Source: Coprinus comatus
Taxonomy: Eukaryota > Basidiomycota > Agaricomycetes > Agaricales > Agaricaceae
DNA: 64,000 nucleotides
Assembly (NCBI GenBank): GCA_034638255.1
Contig: JAWPGT010000005.1
Coordinates: 496,001 to 560,000 of the forward strand
Reading direction: 5' to 3'
Shown here: positions 1 to 12,777 of the stretch, one piece after another
How positions within the stretch are numbered: position 1 is the first letter of the stretch
Layout: each line of letters starts with the position of its first letter
Position numbers and translations under genes: made by a program
The notes under the pieces: model-generated
What the model saw: only the letters and a program-made list of their open reading frames with translations
Databases searched by the model: none
Told to the model about the DNA's origin: nothing

Positions 1-796
1 CCGAACACGCGAACACCGAGAAAGTTGATAGCAGCAACTAAAAATATGTGAGACCAGGCCAATGTTGATTGAAATAGTATGACGAACTTAGTACAATGAA
101 TATTACTAAAAGAATGGTGAGCTTTATATGTATTCAAGTTTGCAAATCTACTCACCCATCCAAATGGCTATATGAACCGACCTGGTCCAGTACTGGATTA
201 CAACGCCAGCGGCGTTAATATTATTTGGGGTGACAATTAACTGAAAATGATAGTTAAGAGTCTAAAATAGCATGTCTAACACAGACTTACGTATTTGAAG
301 AGGTAATTCCATCCCAAAGCAAAGCCCAGTGCTGGGTCGACAAATCGAGTTGCATAGCCAGAGAAACCTTTCTTGTGTGGCAAGAATGCGGCCATTTCAC
401 CCAGAGATACCATGACAAGATAGCAAACGACCCCGAGGAACGCATATCCCAATAACAAGCCTATATCAAGTGAGAATTTCATACTGCTGCAGAAGTTGAA
501 CAGATACGGGCATACCTAACGGTCCTCCACGACGCAGGGCGGTACCAGACCCAATGATCAAACCAGTTCCGACCGCACCACCCAGCTAACGGTAACATAA
601 ATATATTTGTCTGTGAGCATGATGAGAGGAAAAATACCGCAATCATTGAAATCTGGCGGGCTTTCAACCCACGATGGAGTGTATCCCCTTCTTTGGGATC
701 ATTATAATCGTTATCCACGGACTCAACATAATCCTCGACACTGGCCGTGCTAGCACCTTTGACCTTCTCGCTACTAATCTTCTCGTCGATAGCCAT
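1..796 (-). CDS. Amino-acid permease (AAT/YAT family), N-terminal part, cut by window edge
   Basis: Plasma-membrane proton-coupled amino-acid transporter; only the N-terminal quarter is in the window. Reading leftwards from the ATG at 796, a hydrophilic cytosolic leader (MAIDEKISSEKVKG..) runs into LHRGLKARQISMIA. After a short intron comes GTGLIIGSGTALRRGGP, the glycine-rich first half-helix motif typical of APC-superfamily permeases. Further exons give GEMAAFLPHKKGFSGYATRF, then FALGWNYLFKY, then LIVTPNNINAAGVVIQYW, all strongly family-like, and finally VAAINFLGVRVF at the window edge. At least four introns separate these pieces. No frame problem is visible. Family assignment is firm; substrate (general or specific amino acids) cannot be told from this part. 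Confidence 0.9.
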
Positions 797-1652
797 CGCA
801 GTCGTAGGGGAAACAAACGCCCGTTAACAAAGGGGTGGGTGTTGTGAAAAGCCTGACAGCGCCAAAAGGATAGCTTGTCTTTTATGCAAAGGCAACTTCT
901 GACACTTCCGAGATGCAGGTACAATCCTGGGCTTCTGAAACCCCATATGCACTGCGAAACTTAATGGTATATAGGCTTACACAGGTGGTGTAGCTAGCGA
1001 TAGAATGCCAAGCCAGACATCAGGTGGGCAATCATTATCTGGGCGACTTCCAGCCGCATGACAGATGTACGTATCTCTCGATGGTACAATACGGTCCTTA
1101 TCCGAGTGTTTGTACAGCCACTTCAGAAATGAATTGGTAGAGAGTGGAGATAAAGTGAAGGGATATTACTCTTTTTCAAGACTGTCAGAGTTTTTCGGTG
1201 GGTTAAAACCTTCGGGGGAAAGTGCGCCGCCCAGTTACAGATTAGTACTAAAGTATTGAAGAACTTCAGCAAGCCTACAGTTGTGCGAATATCATTCACA
1301 GGACATACCTTGTCATACTTCCACCCACCATGCTAGCCGAACATCAACATCAAGGACATATGAGGACGTATGCATACGAAATAATCAAGGGACGACTATG
1401 CGACAAAACCAAAAGGATTCACATAAGTACTTGAGTACGATCCGTGTTCGGTTATCATGAATGAATACGCCTGGTAAAATCTTTACACGAGCATGGTTTA
1501 TATTAGAAGATAAGTATGTATAACCAATCATCAATCAGAGTTTATGCTTAATTTCCTTGGTCGCTATCCTAGCAAATTGTTGAAATGGTACACCGGTAGT
1601 AAATCGCTCTGCTTGTGCTGCGTTGGGGGTAAGTAGAGTATTATGGTTCACA
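797..1652. other. Intergenic region, permease promoter side
   Basis: About 850 bp between the permease start and the 3' end of the crotonase gene. It should hold the permease promoter. A 64-codon open frame at 1065-1259 (+) has no coding character. I see no tRNA, repeat or further gene. Confidence 0.5.
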
Positions 1653-2915
1653 CTACTGCTGGATCTGCTTACCATAGCTCTCCCGGAGATTCACCGCATC
1701 GAAATCATTTTTATCATTCAGACCAGCTTTAATTAGTTTCTTGGCTATTAACATAGCACTAGGGTCGAGCCCTTCAAGCTCCGCTTCCAAAAGATTTCTA
1801 ACTTCCTTGTGGAAGGATTCCACAGGTTGTTGTTCGAACACTTTACTATTGACGAAAGGAGATTAGTTGTATGGGGTTGTCATGAGAAAGTTGGCTATAC
1901 TTGATGAATCCACATCTCAACAATTCCTGGGCATCCTTTTTCTTTCCCCATATCAGCATCTCATTGGCATTTGCGAGACCCACTATGATTTGAAAAACCA
2001 CATCAATAACGACGAAAAACTCCTTCAACATAGAACCTACTCCGATTAACAAAGCTGGCACTGGCACCACCCTCGGCCACAATGCCTAAAGTGACGATTC
2101 CATTTTATGTCTATGATACTTATATTTAGACTGCCAAGATACTTACCTAGAAAGGTGAATGGTGTTGACATCCACACGTTCGGCATAGCATATATGAAAT
2201 CAAAATGACCCATGAATGCTAAATAGAGGAGGGTTCATTTATTTTGCATTCATCTTTGATTGACAGTGTGCTGCACCTGCAGTAATTCCTGAGGTTCCTT
2301 ATCAGACCAAGGCTTTTCATATGGTTCTTTAAAGCTTACCCATGACTGGTCCGTTCAAGGCGGCAACAAGAATCTTTTTGTGTGAATATAGCTATGTTAA
2401 TATTTTATTAATAACATGACAGAGAGTTGCGAATCATTTCACTCACAGCCTTGCCAGTATCAAGTGTGGTGAGAGCCACGTTATTGACCAGTGACTTCCT
2501 AATATTACCAATGGATTCCAAGGCGCTTTTTGGAGATTTGCCGCGTACACTTGTGCCGCTGGGAGTATATTAGTACGATGCATAGAGTTGAACTCCGCTA
2601 TAACCCACGCGCAGAACCATTTACCGGTAGCTGTCAGAAAGGATAGGAGTATTCAGTCCCATATTCCAAGGAAATGGAACAAAAACAGTACCCTGTACCA
2701 AAGTAACAGTTACATCATCTCGTTCGTCGATCATCCTCAATGCACTTGCAAAATCATCATAATCTAACGCACTGAGTTAATCCCCATGGAAGAATTTTGT
2801 TATATGAGATGGTGTGTATATGACCTTTTGCAGTAAGTGCGTTGAGAGTTGCTGGGCGATTGAATTGTATGGTTGCGATGCCTTCGCTAATGTCAACTGT
2901 GATATCACTCATCAT
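1653..2915 (-). CDS. Enoyl-CoA hydratase/isomerase (crotonase superfamily; Eci1/peroxisomal delta3,delta2-enoyl-CoA isomerase-like)
   Basis: Crotonase-fold enzyme acting on enoyl-CoA intermediates of fatty-acid beta-oxidation. The start at 2915 gives MMSDITVDISEGIATIQFNR followed by PATLNALTAK, the usual crotonase beginning. Later exons read LVAALNGPVMG (the oxyanion-hole loop), FDFIYAMPNVWMSTPFTFLG and LGIVAEGGASASFVNRVG, where the Glu of AEGG is where delta-isomerases place their catalytic acid. It continues with KKDAQELLRCGF and ends ..SYGKQIQQ. About six short introns interrupt it. The C-terminus is not an SKL-type PTS1, so a peroxisomal location is inferred only from similarity. The family is secure; hydratase versus isomerase is less so, though the LGIVAEGG context favours isomerase. 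Confidence 0.85.
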
Positions 2916-3183
2916 AAACACGCGTGTTCTGCAAGGTTCAGGAGGGGTGTTATAGTGTCGTCGGTGTGCGGGGATTTATATGAAGAAACAATCCCATGTT
3001 GCACATTGTGGGTGAATTAAGTGTAGGGAGCGTTGGTCAGGTGTTCGTTAGTTCCCCGGTTCGGGTTTTATAATAACCGGGAAAATTCATGGAGGACCTT
3101 AAAGTGAACGCTACTTTGTATACAAAACACATTTTGTACAGGGTATTTATTAGATATATTCAGGTTCTTATTGCTCAATTAGA

Positions 3184-5861
3184 TTACGCCCAGGTAGAAA
3201 TGACTTTTTGAATTGAGTCATACAGCATTTTGTCCCTACCTTGGGCAGACTGTAGGCCACCTGCGACTTTTTCCAGCGTGGGCCGTATGTTCCCCTTTAT
3301 TTCATTCAACTCCTCCCCTGAGGTATGTTTCGCCAACTGAGTTAGCAGAGAACATGCGTTAATGCGAACCTCTATAGGGTAATTTGCTGGGTTGTCGACA
3401 TTGCGCAGTACGAATTTGATCATATCAAGGGAATGGCGTGGTGCATGAAGTCTCGGTCGTATTGGCCCAGGAGGCGTAGGAACCGCAGGGGAACTTATAT
3501 CACTGATGGGTGATGCTGGTAACGCTTCCGAAGATCCCGGTACGGATATTGGTTTTCTCAAGGTTTTCAAGACAAGGTCACCTAAGCCAGGGATCAGGAT
3601 ATTACAACGAGGATAATCTTATAAGCTGACCTCCATCTCTGTGCGTGGATAGCAGGGTCAGAGCTACAAGGGCTTCATTAACTAGAATTGGATGTCGTCC
3701 GCTCCGAGTAAGAAGTGTAGCAATGATATCTGCGCATTCCTGAGAGATTACTAGACTCGTAGCATATTCTCGTTTGCGCTGTTGTTCTTGGGATGGAGAT
3801 CCTCCAGCCACCGACCACAGTGATTTAATGACATTGACTAAGACTCTCGAACCTTCGCTCTTTACGGAGATTGAGTCGGACCGTTTTACCAAAGCTAGTA
3901 TTTGGGCAAGGCCGGAAGGTGTTGTAGAATTCTCTTTCGGGATAGTCAAAGTAAGGGTATGATGAACTGAACGTAGTTTCTTCAGATAATTTGCCGAATA
4001 AAATTGTCGCTTACTCACGGTTTGCATTGCATAACTGTTTGACGATTCCGATGGCGTTCAATTGAACGACATCTGTCATGATATCTGCTCTCTCGTCCCA
4101 TATACCACTGTCAACGAGTTGCTCGATAATTCTTGCGTCGCCTAGCCTCTGGTTGACAACATAAGATACACTTGCAGATTGTGCCAAGTGTTTTAATAAG
4201 CCAGTTACTCCGTGCTTTAAATTGATATCTGTGTGGGGAGAGATAAATAACGCCGAGGCGATGGTAGATGCGACTTCATATGGCGGTGAAAGAAGTGCAG
4301 TAGCGTGCGGTGCTGCTACCAAATTAACTGTTGGATCTGGTACTAGTTTTCAGACTTACTTACCTTGGCGAGCCAGGTTGCCCAACGACAAACTAGCACA
4401 AGCGACTAAATCGTCCCTTAAGCCACGGTCTTCTTGCGGCTGACCATTCACAGAATTTTTACTGTTCTCTTGCTTGAAGAGGTGTATCCACTGAACCATA
4501 CGATTTACGAACTGCCCTCCTGGTTTCTTGTTGTCAGAATCATCCCATAAAATCTCAGCATTCTTCTCTTCCCCGGACACCTCTACAACGGCCTTGATTA
4601 GAGCAGCCTTACAAATGCCAAACTCTTTTTCTTTCCGCTTCCTTTCTGTGGTTTCAAATATTTCGCTCCAGTATGGAGGATAATTGCCTTGCTCTACGAA
4701 ATCTAATATGGTCGTAAAACACGGGATTCCATCGAACTCATCAAGGAAAACGAGGCTACGCGCCAAAGCGAGTCGAACATCTTCAACATCTAAAACCAAG
4801 GATTCTATCAAAGTGCAGGCATTCTCCAGATTATCAAAATCAGTTTCAACAAGAGTCGGAAGTACTTGTTTTCCGGTGAAGTAAAGTGTGCTCGAATCAT
4901 AGTTATACGGTGGGACAAAGGCAGCGAGTGTCGGAGTGAGCAAGGGAAGAACATCATGAGTAAATGTGTGGCCAACTGTGACAGCATGATGTGAGCGCTT
5001 GTTTTCTGGATAAAATGGAATCAGAGAAGAACCTTCGTTTTTCACGTTTCTGATCCCATGGACTAAACGCCAGCCCCAACTTGCTATGATGCTGCGAATT
5101 TCCCATTCTTCCTCAGCAATGTTTGGTGTGTCCTTCTGCAGCTTGGACCAAGCACCGGCTGGATATATTGTTGATGCTAGCTTCAGGCAAGTCTGCGTGG
5201 CCTCCAAAGAGTTCAACCTATCCTTCGTCTCATCTAAAGAATGAGTGCGAGATAAGGATGGGAGAAGATGCTCTTACCATGTCCCATACTTGTGTTTATA
5301 AGAGCTCCAAGAGCTGTTCTAAGCATCTTTAGTTCTGCAATTGAAAAGTCGTAGTGACTCGGAGCGATGGCAGAAACCTTTTCGTTGTATGCTTCTATTA
5401 TCGAAAGAATGAATTGCACAACTCCAGCCTCAAGGAGCAGCGATCGATTCTCATCTAAATTACATCAGCATAAGATAGAGATATAAAGAAGAGATCAATA
5501 CTCACCGTTGTCGATACAGAAGTTTGCAGCTATACGGAAGAGCTCCAATACAGTACCAGAACTTGGTCCAAAGGGGATGGATGCACCTTCGAAGGCGGTA
5601 GCTAGCAGTGATTTAATACTCTGAGGAAGAGATGTACGGCTAAGTAGTGTATGATTATCGGCTACGACAGAGATTAGATTTGAGTTGAATTCGTAATGCA
5701 TGTTGAGTAGTACTTTCACCGTCTTTAGCTTTGGTACGCAGGGCATTGGCTATCTCTTGTGCTATTGCTTCAACATCCGACCATATTGCGTCACTCTCAT
5801 GCCGCGCGACGGCGACACTCAAGTCCTGTAGACGACGTTCCAGTGTGAGGATATCGGACAT
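3184..5861 (-). CDS. Armadillo-repeat protein, SmgGDS (Rap1GDS1)-like
   Basis: Helical-repeat protein of roughly 750 residues, similar in pattern to Rap1 GTPase-GDP dissociation stimulator 1, which binds prenylated small GTPases such as Rho and Rap. The start at 5861 opens MSDILTLERRLQDLSVAVAR. ARM-type repeats follow: ACASLSLGNLARQ, ALLSPPYEVASTIASALFIS, GVTGLLKHLAQS, QLNAIGIVKQLCN, VNEALVALTLLS and INACSLLTQLAKHTSGEEL. The string CASLSLGNLAR is particularly SmgGDS-like. The tail between 3430 and 3570 is Pro/Ser-rich and then returns to helices. Six or more introns. It is head-to-head with the OTU gene across 120 bp. Any ARM-fold scaffold is the alternative; GTPase binding is inferred, not seen. 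Confidence 0.72.
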
Positions 5862-5981
5862 GGTGGGTATGGGATGGTTAATAAAGAGCTGTATCGGCTG
5901 AGTGGACGTGTGGCAGTGTTGTAATATCGATTGATCGGTTTGTCTCCAGCACTGACATAATAATAACCACTCCGATAAGTC
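5862..5981. promoter_or_regulatory. Shared divergent promoter, SmgGDS-like / OTU genes
   Basis: Only 120 bp separate the two start codons, so both 5' UTRs and core promoters must lie here. No clear TATA box or CACGTG site is seen. Confidence 0.5.
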
Positions 5982-6974
5982 ATGGCGAAAAAGGTCAAAG
6001 GGAAGAGCAAAACTGTGAAACCCATACCTCCAGCCCCACTAGACATGGATCCTGAAGACGACGACCTTATGAACGACTTGCTTGCCCAACTCGACTCGAG
6101 AGACGCAGCAACCCAACAAGAATCTGCTACTGTACTGAACGAAATGAACCTTGGCGACCAAGCTGACCAGATTGAAACAAAATCGAAGTCGAGCGCAAAA
6201 GAACGTTTTCAAGCTCGGAAGGTAAATTAGGATGTCTATCCAACGGGAAATTACACTAAGTATCGAAGGCTAGGAAAGCTGCTGCACTTGCGCAGAATAT
6301 CGCACCAGATGACCCAGAAGTACAAGCCCGTATCGAAGCGGAGGCCCGAGCTGAGGAGAAGGCTATACTTGATGTATGTCAAGATTACAATCGCCAAATG
6401 GTCGAAGTAAGGATACCAGTTATCATTTATTTACAACCATCGTTCTAACTCGACTTAGATAAATCCTGATGGGCACTGTTTGTATTCTGCCGTCGCAGAC
6501 CAACTTGCGTCCCTTGGGATACTATCACCAGACAAAGCAAACTATGTGGTTATGCGAACTACTGTGGCCGATTTTATTGAACTCCATTCAGAAGATTTTC
6601 TACCATTTTTGCCTTCTGTTGAAGGTGAAGATGCGGCCGGTGCTCTAGATGGCGGTGGACTCATGTCCCCGCAGGAATTCAGGCAATATTGTAGTGCTGT
6701 GCGAAGTACGGCTGTGTGGGGTGGCGAGCCTGAAATCCAAGCCCTTAGCAAAGCTTTCAACATCCCCATATATGTCGTACAAGGTGGAATTCCTCCAGTT
6801 GTAGTACATGATCCAACGGGAAGTCCAGACAAGTTCATGAAGAAAATTGGTGTGTGGGTCAGTTATCATAGAAGAATGTATGGGCTTGGAGAGGTAAGCA
6901 ATTTATAGCGAACGCAGACCATTAGTCTCATCTCAAGATAGCACTATAATTCACTTCGACCCGCACCTGTGTAG
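5982..6974 (+). CDS. OTU-domain cysteine deubiquitinase (OTUD6/Otu2-like)
   Basis: Predicted 281-residue ubiquitin thioesterase. Four exons can be placed: 5982-6221, 6269-6406, 6459-6893 and 6942-6974. The N-terminal half is charged and helical (LLAQLDSRDAATQQESATVL, then AEARAEEKAILDV), as in OTUD6B and yeast Otu2, which associate with translating ribosomes. The catalytic domain starts INPDGHCLYSAVADQLAS, with Cys and its preceding Asp intact, and continues through PIYVVQGGIPPVVV. The catalytic His is supplied by the 11-codon last exon, giving GE-HYNSLRPAPV. If the last intron is read through, the frame ends early at VSNL and loses the His. The start is the first ATG and fits the family's basic leader. 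The family is firm; linkage preference is unknown. Confidence 0.92.
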
Positions 6975-7045
6975 AGATAGCTATAGGAATTTCGTGTGGT
7001 ATAATAGACAATTTTGTAATCATGTACAAGAATATAGGTATTTAT

Positions 7046-9642
7046 TTAAAATAGAAGGTCATCATCATCATGCCTCCCTTGTCCTCGACTGGCTCCAATA
7101 GGTTGAGGTTGGTCCGTCAAGTAATCGAATGCCACCCCAAGATTTGAATATGGATCATCGCTATTCGTTTGCTTCGAAGGAGGTTCATCATCAGAATCTT
7201 CTTCTTCACCGTCCGCTTCTTGTGGTGTTGGCAATGGTTTATCGGACGATGCATCCAGCGTAGCAGGTGCTTCAACGGGGTGAGTAGGTTCTTGTGGTCC
7301 AGGTCCAGATACAATGATAGGCATGTCAGGCAGCCGAGAGCGTGGCAGTTGAACCAATGAAGCGCGGGAATGTGCATTGAGCGCTGGAGTATCCACTAAT
7401 GCTTTTCCAACCGCATTTCTAATGAAAGTCTTTGATAGACATATCAGTATCGAAAGGTGGGCTTCAACAATAAGACTTGCCTCTGGATTCTTATGATAAA
7501 TACTGCTAATGGTTCCGGTATGCAATAGCAATTGATCCAATGCACCCCTATCCATTCTGTCCGAATCCGTCGTAATGGGAGGTTTTTCCGCCAATACTAT
7601 CTCCCCCGCGACCGTAGGATTAATAGCTAACATTCGCCAGTACATAAATCCCCGATCTCGTAAATCAGGGTTGTCCACATCTTCCGTCGCCCATTTCAAT
7701 ACCTTATGGACAATTGCTTTTGCTGTATCTGAACCAGTCTTGTATATGAAAAGCTTGACGGCTGCTGTCAAGAGTGCCAATTGAACCTAGTACAAATTAG
7801 AATTTGACAATGCAATATAATGGTCGTACTTCAACAGCTTCGTCTGAAAAATGATCCAACAGGACATCGAGTAATTCATCTGCGTTGTCAATTCGATCAG
7901 CGTATTGACCAATTATCCACACCATCGATGTTTTTGACTCTGGCTCGTCGAGTAGGTCTAGATGAGAGCAGAGGTTCGGTATGATTCCTTCATACTTTCC
8001 TGGATACCTCCTGAATATGTCTTTGACGACAATGATGGCCTCTTGTACTACGTAGGTGACCTTGGTTTCGATGAGTCCCAGTAATACTTCAATGCTTTTA
8101 TCGGCTGCAGCTTCAACTTTAATAGCTAAACGGCCAATGGACCGGACAGCCTTTCGGACGAAGTCAACATCAACTTCTGTTGCATATCTGTTTGTCATGA
8201 CTTCATTCGTTTGGAAACAAGACCCTGCCAAGCACCACTTACTCTTGAAGCTCCGCTAGCACCTCTCCTGCGTTCTCCGCCCTAGCCAACCGGTACATAA
8301 TCTCAAGCTTGGCCAATTTAACATATATTGGATCATTGTATTTGCAGAAGAATACTTTGACGTCATTTTTGAGGACGTTGGGACGCCGCTGGATGATCAA
8401 TAAGATGTTCCTCAGGGTAACGTATTGTACCTCAGGACCAGAAGAGAGTAGGGTAACTGGTGTGTTTTATCAGGGCTGGAAAGAATGTTAGAGGGATCTC
8501 ACGTACCAAGCGGAGGTCCCATCTTCTTGCAACAATAGTCAATTAATCTCCTGTTATCTACGTAGTTCATTAGGTATAGGAGTGCCTTGATGGTAGTGAG
8601 TACCACTGCAGAGTTCCCATGTTGGAGTTGGACTATAATACGTTCGACCATTGTTTCGGCATCTTCATGTCGCTCCGGGACATAGCGCAATAAAGAATCT
8701 AGAATGTATATTTGGCCCCATCTGCAAGGTGTGAGTTGTAGGGAAAGTAAAGGTGTAAGTCCCCATACGTACTCTGAACTTTCACCTAACGCGTTAAGTA
8801 GCTTATTTGTTGTGGCAAGGTTAAGCTTGAATATAACGCCATCCTGTCTATCACCGATTTCGGACAGAGCTGCCACTGCGTTGGCCACGACAGTTGCATT
8901 GTTATCAAGCATCAAGTCCCGTAGTAGTTCAACGAATCCTCCTTTTTCTGCCTTTCTTGGATCAGCTGCATAAAGTTTTGCAACACATATCGCCGCAGTT
9001 TTGCGAACATATGCGTCACGATCTTTGAGGCAGTGACGCAAGTTCTCTGTTAGAGCTTCGATTACGACTGGATTGGGTATATATGACATGGTGCGAATAG
9101 CCAATGCGCGGATCAAAGGATTGCGGTCATTAACATCCTGAAGAACATTAACTTTGACGAACTCCTGAATGAGGTCTACATACCTGGAGAAAATATGGAA
9201 TAACGAGGTGGATTTGGTTCGGTTTGGAACGGCCGTAACTGACAAGGTATAGGTATACCACTGATGGTCACCCTAAGAGTCCGCGAGGCAAATCTTGAGT
9301 GATGTATAGGCTCACTTTTCTTGATTTCAAGAAGTGGCGTCCCAAGGCATTGTACTACGTCGGTAAAAAGGGGTGACACTACGAGCAAGCTATCAAGGTT
9401 GGAATCATCTTGATCATGCTGGCCAACTTACTATCATTCCCCATTGTGATATTGGCCACTATTCGTTTCAATACCGTTTTCCGTTTAATAAACTTCTTGT
9501 CCTTTGCTTCTGCTGCGTGTAACTCTGATCGTAATTCCTGAATATGTCGGGTTAGTTCATGGAATACTGGCGCCTACATAGAGTACGTTACTTCAATCTT
9601 TCCTCGTTGAAAAAACTTGGCATCTTGACCAGCTTGTGCCAT
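7046..9642 (-). CDS. AP-1 complex beta-adaptin (APL2-like)
   Basis: Large subunit of a clathrin adaptor complex acting at the trans-Golgi network and endosomes. The start at 9642 gives [22 protein letters not shown] sequence, the conserved beta-adaptin N-terminus. The HEAT/ARM trunk follows: [78 protein letters not shown] and [14 protein letters not shown]. The trunk ends near 7600 and is followed by an acidic hinge ([16 protein letters not shown]) and the terminus [10 protein letters not shown]. Roughly 700 residues with no C-terminal ear domain, which is usual for fungal AP-1 beta. Around nine introns. AP-2 beta (Apl1) is the main alternative, but the length and missing ear favour AP-1. Head-to-head with the RMP1-like gene over 140 bp. 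Confidence 0.88.
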
Positions 9643-9782
9643 GATATGGAATCAGCGTTAATGATAAACAAAAGCCAGGGATGAAAAATATGGAGGTTGG
9701 GTGTGTAAGTAAAGTAGGTTGCAATCACATATGTATTATAATTGCTTACCTCAGCATGTCCTGCGCTTCGTTCATATCGTTC

Positions 9783-10943
9783 ATGTCCTCTCCTACTTTA
9801 AAAACGTCTTTGGATCCTGCTACTCAATCACTTGTTGATTCCACCTTGAAGCGAGTTAAACAATGCTCACGTCGTCTCTCCGCTGCAGCCACAGCCTTTG
9901 AAGATGAAATTCGAGTACTAGAACGTATCTATTACAAAGGCAAAAATCAACATCGAATGGCATTTTTTTGGCGGAATGTCCAAGAAATGCGCAGATTCTG
10001 CAGCCGACTAATCCAGGCCAATTTAAATAGTAAAATCAATGAATTGCGCCATGCATTTTATCAAAGCACTGACTTCCACAAGTGTGTCACTTTCCCTGAA
10101 CTATATTTCCATACCTCAACAGATATTTCATGTAGCCCGGCGATTCTAAAATCATCTTGGACCTATCTTCCCGATGTAAAATATCTGAAGCAGTTTAATG
10201 AACAGCTTTCTCCAGTACTTAAGCTCCTACATAGGGTCAGTAACGACGACCTTTTCAAACATTGAGGGTACTTAAATAAAAACAGATACAAGAAACATTT
10301 CAGAAAGCTTATTGGTTAGTATCGTCAGTTCTTGAGTTATTCTTGTTACAAATCGATAAGGCAGTTCCCTCAAGAGTACAATGCAAACGGGGGCATTCCT
10401 TCAGTTGATATTAACCCTTACCGCGATTGTCTCCCGGTTATATTCACTCACAGAGTTGTTTTTGGAAGTACACCAAGACCTTACCATCACGCTACTAGGA
10501 TTATGTACCTCGTTGGATGTAAGCGTCAGACCCAAAATACATTCGGTATGCTCATCGTTTTCAGTCATCATTAGTAACAGTTACTCCAACCATACTATAT
10601 AAAACAAGCGAAACCGAACAAATGGCACTTCGGGATGATATTCTGGTCGAGCACGACTTGCAACCATCACCGAGAATACCGACGATTAAGCAAAGCGACC
10701 AGAGCAATGGTATGATCTACGTCACCGTCGTCTTGTCGTCAAGTGATCATGTACTACATTTTCCCAGCACCCAGATGCGAACTTCCACGAATCGTTAAAA
10801 AGATGGATGTATCCATCAAAAATGAGGCCAGAGATCTGGAAGTGCTTTCTAATTCGACAGTATCTGTACAAGAGCGTAGTAAGGAAACTAAGGTGAAAAA
10901 GAAGAAAAGGGTGGACGAAATCGATGCTATCTTTGGCTTTTGA
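9783..10943 (+). CDS. RNase MRP subunit RMP1 / Nepro-like protein
   Basis: Likely RNA-binding nucleolar protein needed for rRNA maturation. After a short leader, residues about 25-75 read LERIYYKGKNQHRMAFFWRN and VQEMRRFCSRL, matching the RMP1 RNA-binding region, whose signature is a basic NQHR-xx-xW segment. Exon 1 runs to about 10235. At least two further exons carry a hydrophobic stretch (10380-10510) and a tail, KKMDVSIKNEARDLEVL. The protein ends KKKKRVDEIDAIFGF, the lysine run plus DEID..FG terminus expected of the family. The chosen start (MSSPTLKTS) is the last ATG before conserved sequence; an in-frame ATG about 30 nt upstream (MSCASFISF) is possible. The exact inner splice sites are uncertain. 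Confidence 0.75.
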
Positions 10944-11226
10944 TTATATCGCGAAGTTCATTTATTGACACGGGAATTTGAAAAAAATGGTATCAAACCA
11001 TTAGTTGCATTGATGAGTAATACTAATGCGAACTACGGAATGCAAATGAAGTAGTAAAAATAGCAGCAGCGGTCGTATGAAACAGTGCATCAGTCCAAGT
11101 GACAATAAAATAAAAGAGAACGGTATATGAGTATCAATAACTTGCTAGTCTAGAGTCCCAGTGCATTAACCACCCCATGACATTATTTCCCTTCTAAGGA
11201 TATCTTTCTCATTGTGGCTCCGTGGC
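10944..11226. other. Convergent 3' region
   Basis: AT-rich spacer between the 3' ends of the RMP1-like and cupredoxin genes. It presumably holds both poly(A) regions; no other feature is visible. Confidence 0.4.
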
Positions 11227-12777
11227 TTACAACAAGAAAAACCCAGCGGCTGCAGCCATGAAAGCGACAATGAACTTGGGCGAAGACCCAGCAGCAGCTC
11301 CGTTTGTAAGATTGGCAGTATTGGCAGTGGAATCGCCACCAGCAGTGCCTGAGGGTGCCGGCGATTGAACAGCGGGGACGGACGCAGAAGTCTCAGTGGA
11401 GGGAGGGGCGGAGGCACCGGCGTTGTTGAGAGCACCACTGATATCCTGAGGGATCATCAAAGGTGTGTTACCGCCGTTGCTGAGGTCAATGGAGCCATCC
11501 TCCTTCATGGTCTCAGGGTTTGATGCTAAGAAAGTGCGGGTGTACATGATATTCTCAGCAACATATGGGTGGGACCACTCGGGAAGGGAAGCAACGTCCA
11601 TATTACCACCCCAGCGAGAAGCAGCAGTATTGTCCTTGGTCATAGAGTCAGCATAAGTGGAGTAAGCAGCAAGGTTAGGGCTCTACATGGGCAAGTCAGT
11701 TAATGGATGTCAGATTATGGGTGAAAATACAACGCACGCTTGAAGTCCAGGTTGACATCATTTGGGAGACAGAAGTTGCAGCGCCAGCATTGCTTGCAGG
11801 ATTACTACACAAAAACGTCAGTTACTATCTGGAGAATGTATTATTAAAGTGAAAAGACACCTACATAACACCGAACATTCCCTTCTGGCAATGGCCAGGA
11901 ACGGCACAGTGGAAGTAGACAGGGTTGGTGTCATTGATCACCTGGGAGACTGTTTGATGTTTTCAGTATCTGACCACTTTGCGTTTACTGAGAACTACTC
12001 ACAGACGAAGTCCTTGATCTGAATTCCGGAAGCGAAAGGTCCATCCAGGGTCTTGTTGCAAGGAGTCAAGGCATCGGACTTTGTAACCGTGTGGTTGTTG
12101 GCACCCCACATGAACTTAACGGTATCACCAACGGAAGCGTTCACAGCAAAGGGTACATAACGAAGAACGCCCTGGGAGGGAGCAACAATGACTGTGTGGG
12201 TAACACCATTTCCGCTTCCAGATTGGTCGGGGACGGTCTGAGTGGGAGGTTGCCAAGCTTGGGGCGTGTTACCATATTGTGCGAGACATTCTGAACAATA
12301 ATAATTATAACTCAGTTTGCGCGCCACTGGTCATGTATACTATCAAAACTTACGTGAGACGCAGTCGTTGTACGATCCTGAGTTAGAATTGCTCCAGCTG
12401 GAACTTCCAGAGCCGTAAGTGGGTGTCTGGTAAGAGTTCCATGCGGCTGTAGAAGTGGTAGCCGAGGCCTCCCATGCAACAGTGGTAGAAGCAGCATCCC
12501 ATGCAGAAGAACTTGGATCGGCGGCACTTGCGGCCTCGACTGCCATGTTATCAGCTGGAGCCGCTGTCGCACTAATAATTCTGCTTAGACAACGAATTAT
12601 ATCTGCAAGTTTTTAAGGTACTCACGCAGCCTCAGAACCTTCGGTAATGGGGGTTCCATTGGGGGCGGACACAGCAGGCTCGTTGATCGCGCTATCTTGG
12701 CGCCTCAGCCTGTGAGGGACAGCGTTGACAAAGCCAGAAAGGAGGACAGCGGCACCGATGATACGAGTAACGATCAT
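11227..12777 (-). CDS. Secreted, Ser/Thr-rich cupredoxin with probable GPI anchor
   Basis: Cell-surface blue-copper-like protein. The start at 12777 gives MIVTRIIGAAVLLSGFVNAV, a clear signal peptide, followed by PHRLRRQD, a possible dibasic processing site. A Ser/Thr/Ala-rich low-complexity linker follows (for example TYGSGSSSWSNSNSGSYN), then the cupredoxin domain. This has GVLRYVPFAVNASVGDTVKF, MWGANNHTVTKSD (first copper His) and VYFHCAVPGHCQKGMFG (Cys, second His and axial Met). All type-1 copper ligands are therefore present. The C-terminus has a small-residue region (TNGAAAGSSPKF) and a hydrophobic tail ending AAAAGFFLL, fitting GPI attachment. Five or so introns. Similar proteins are common in mushroom-forming fungi, but the substrate or electron partner is not known. 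Confidence 0.88.
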
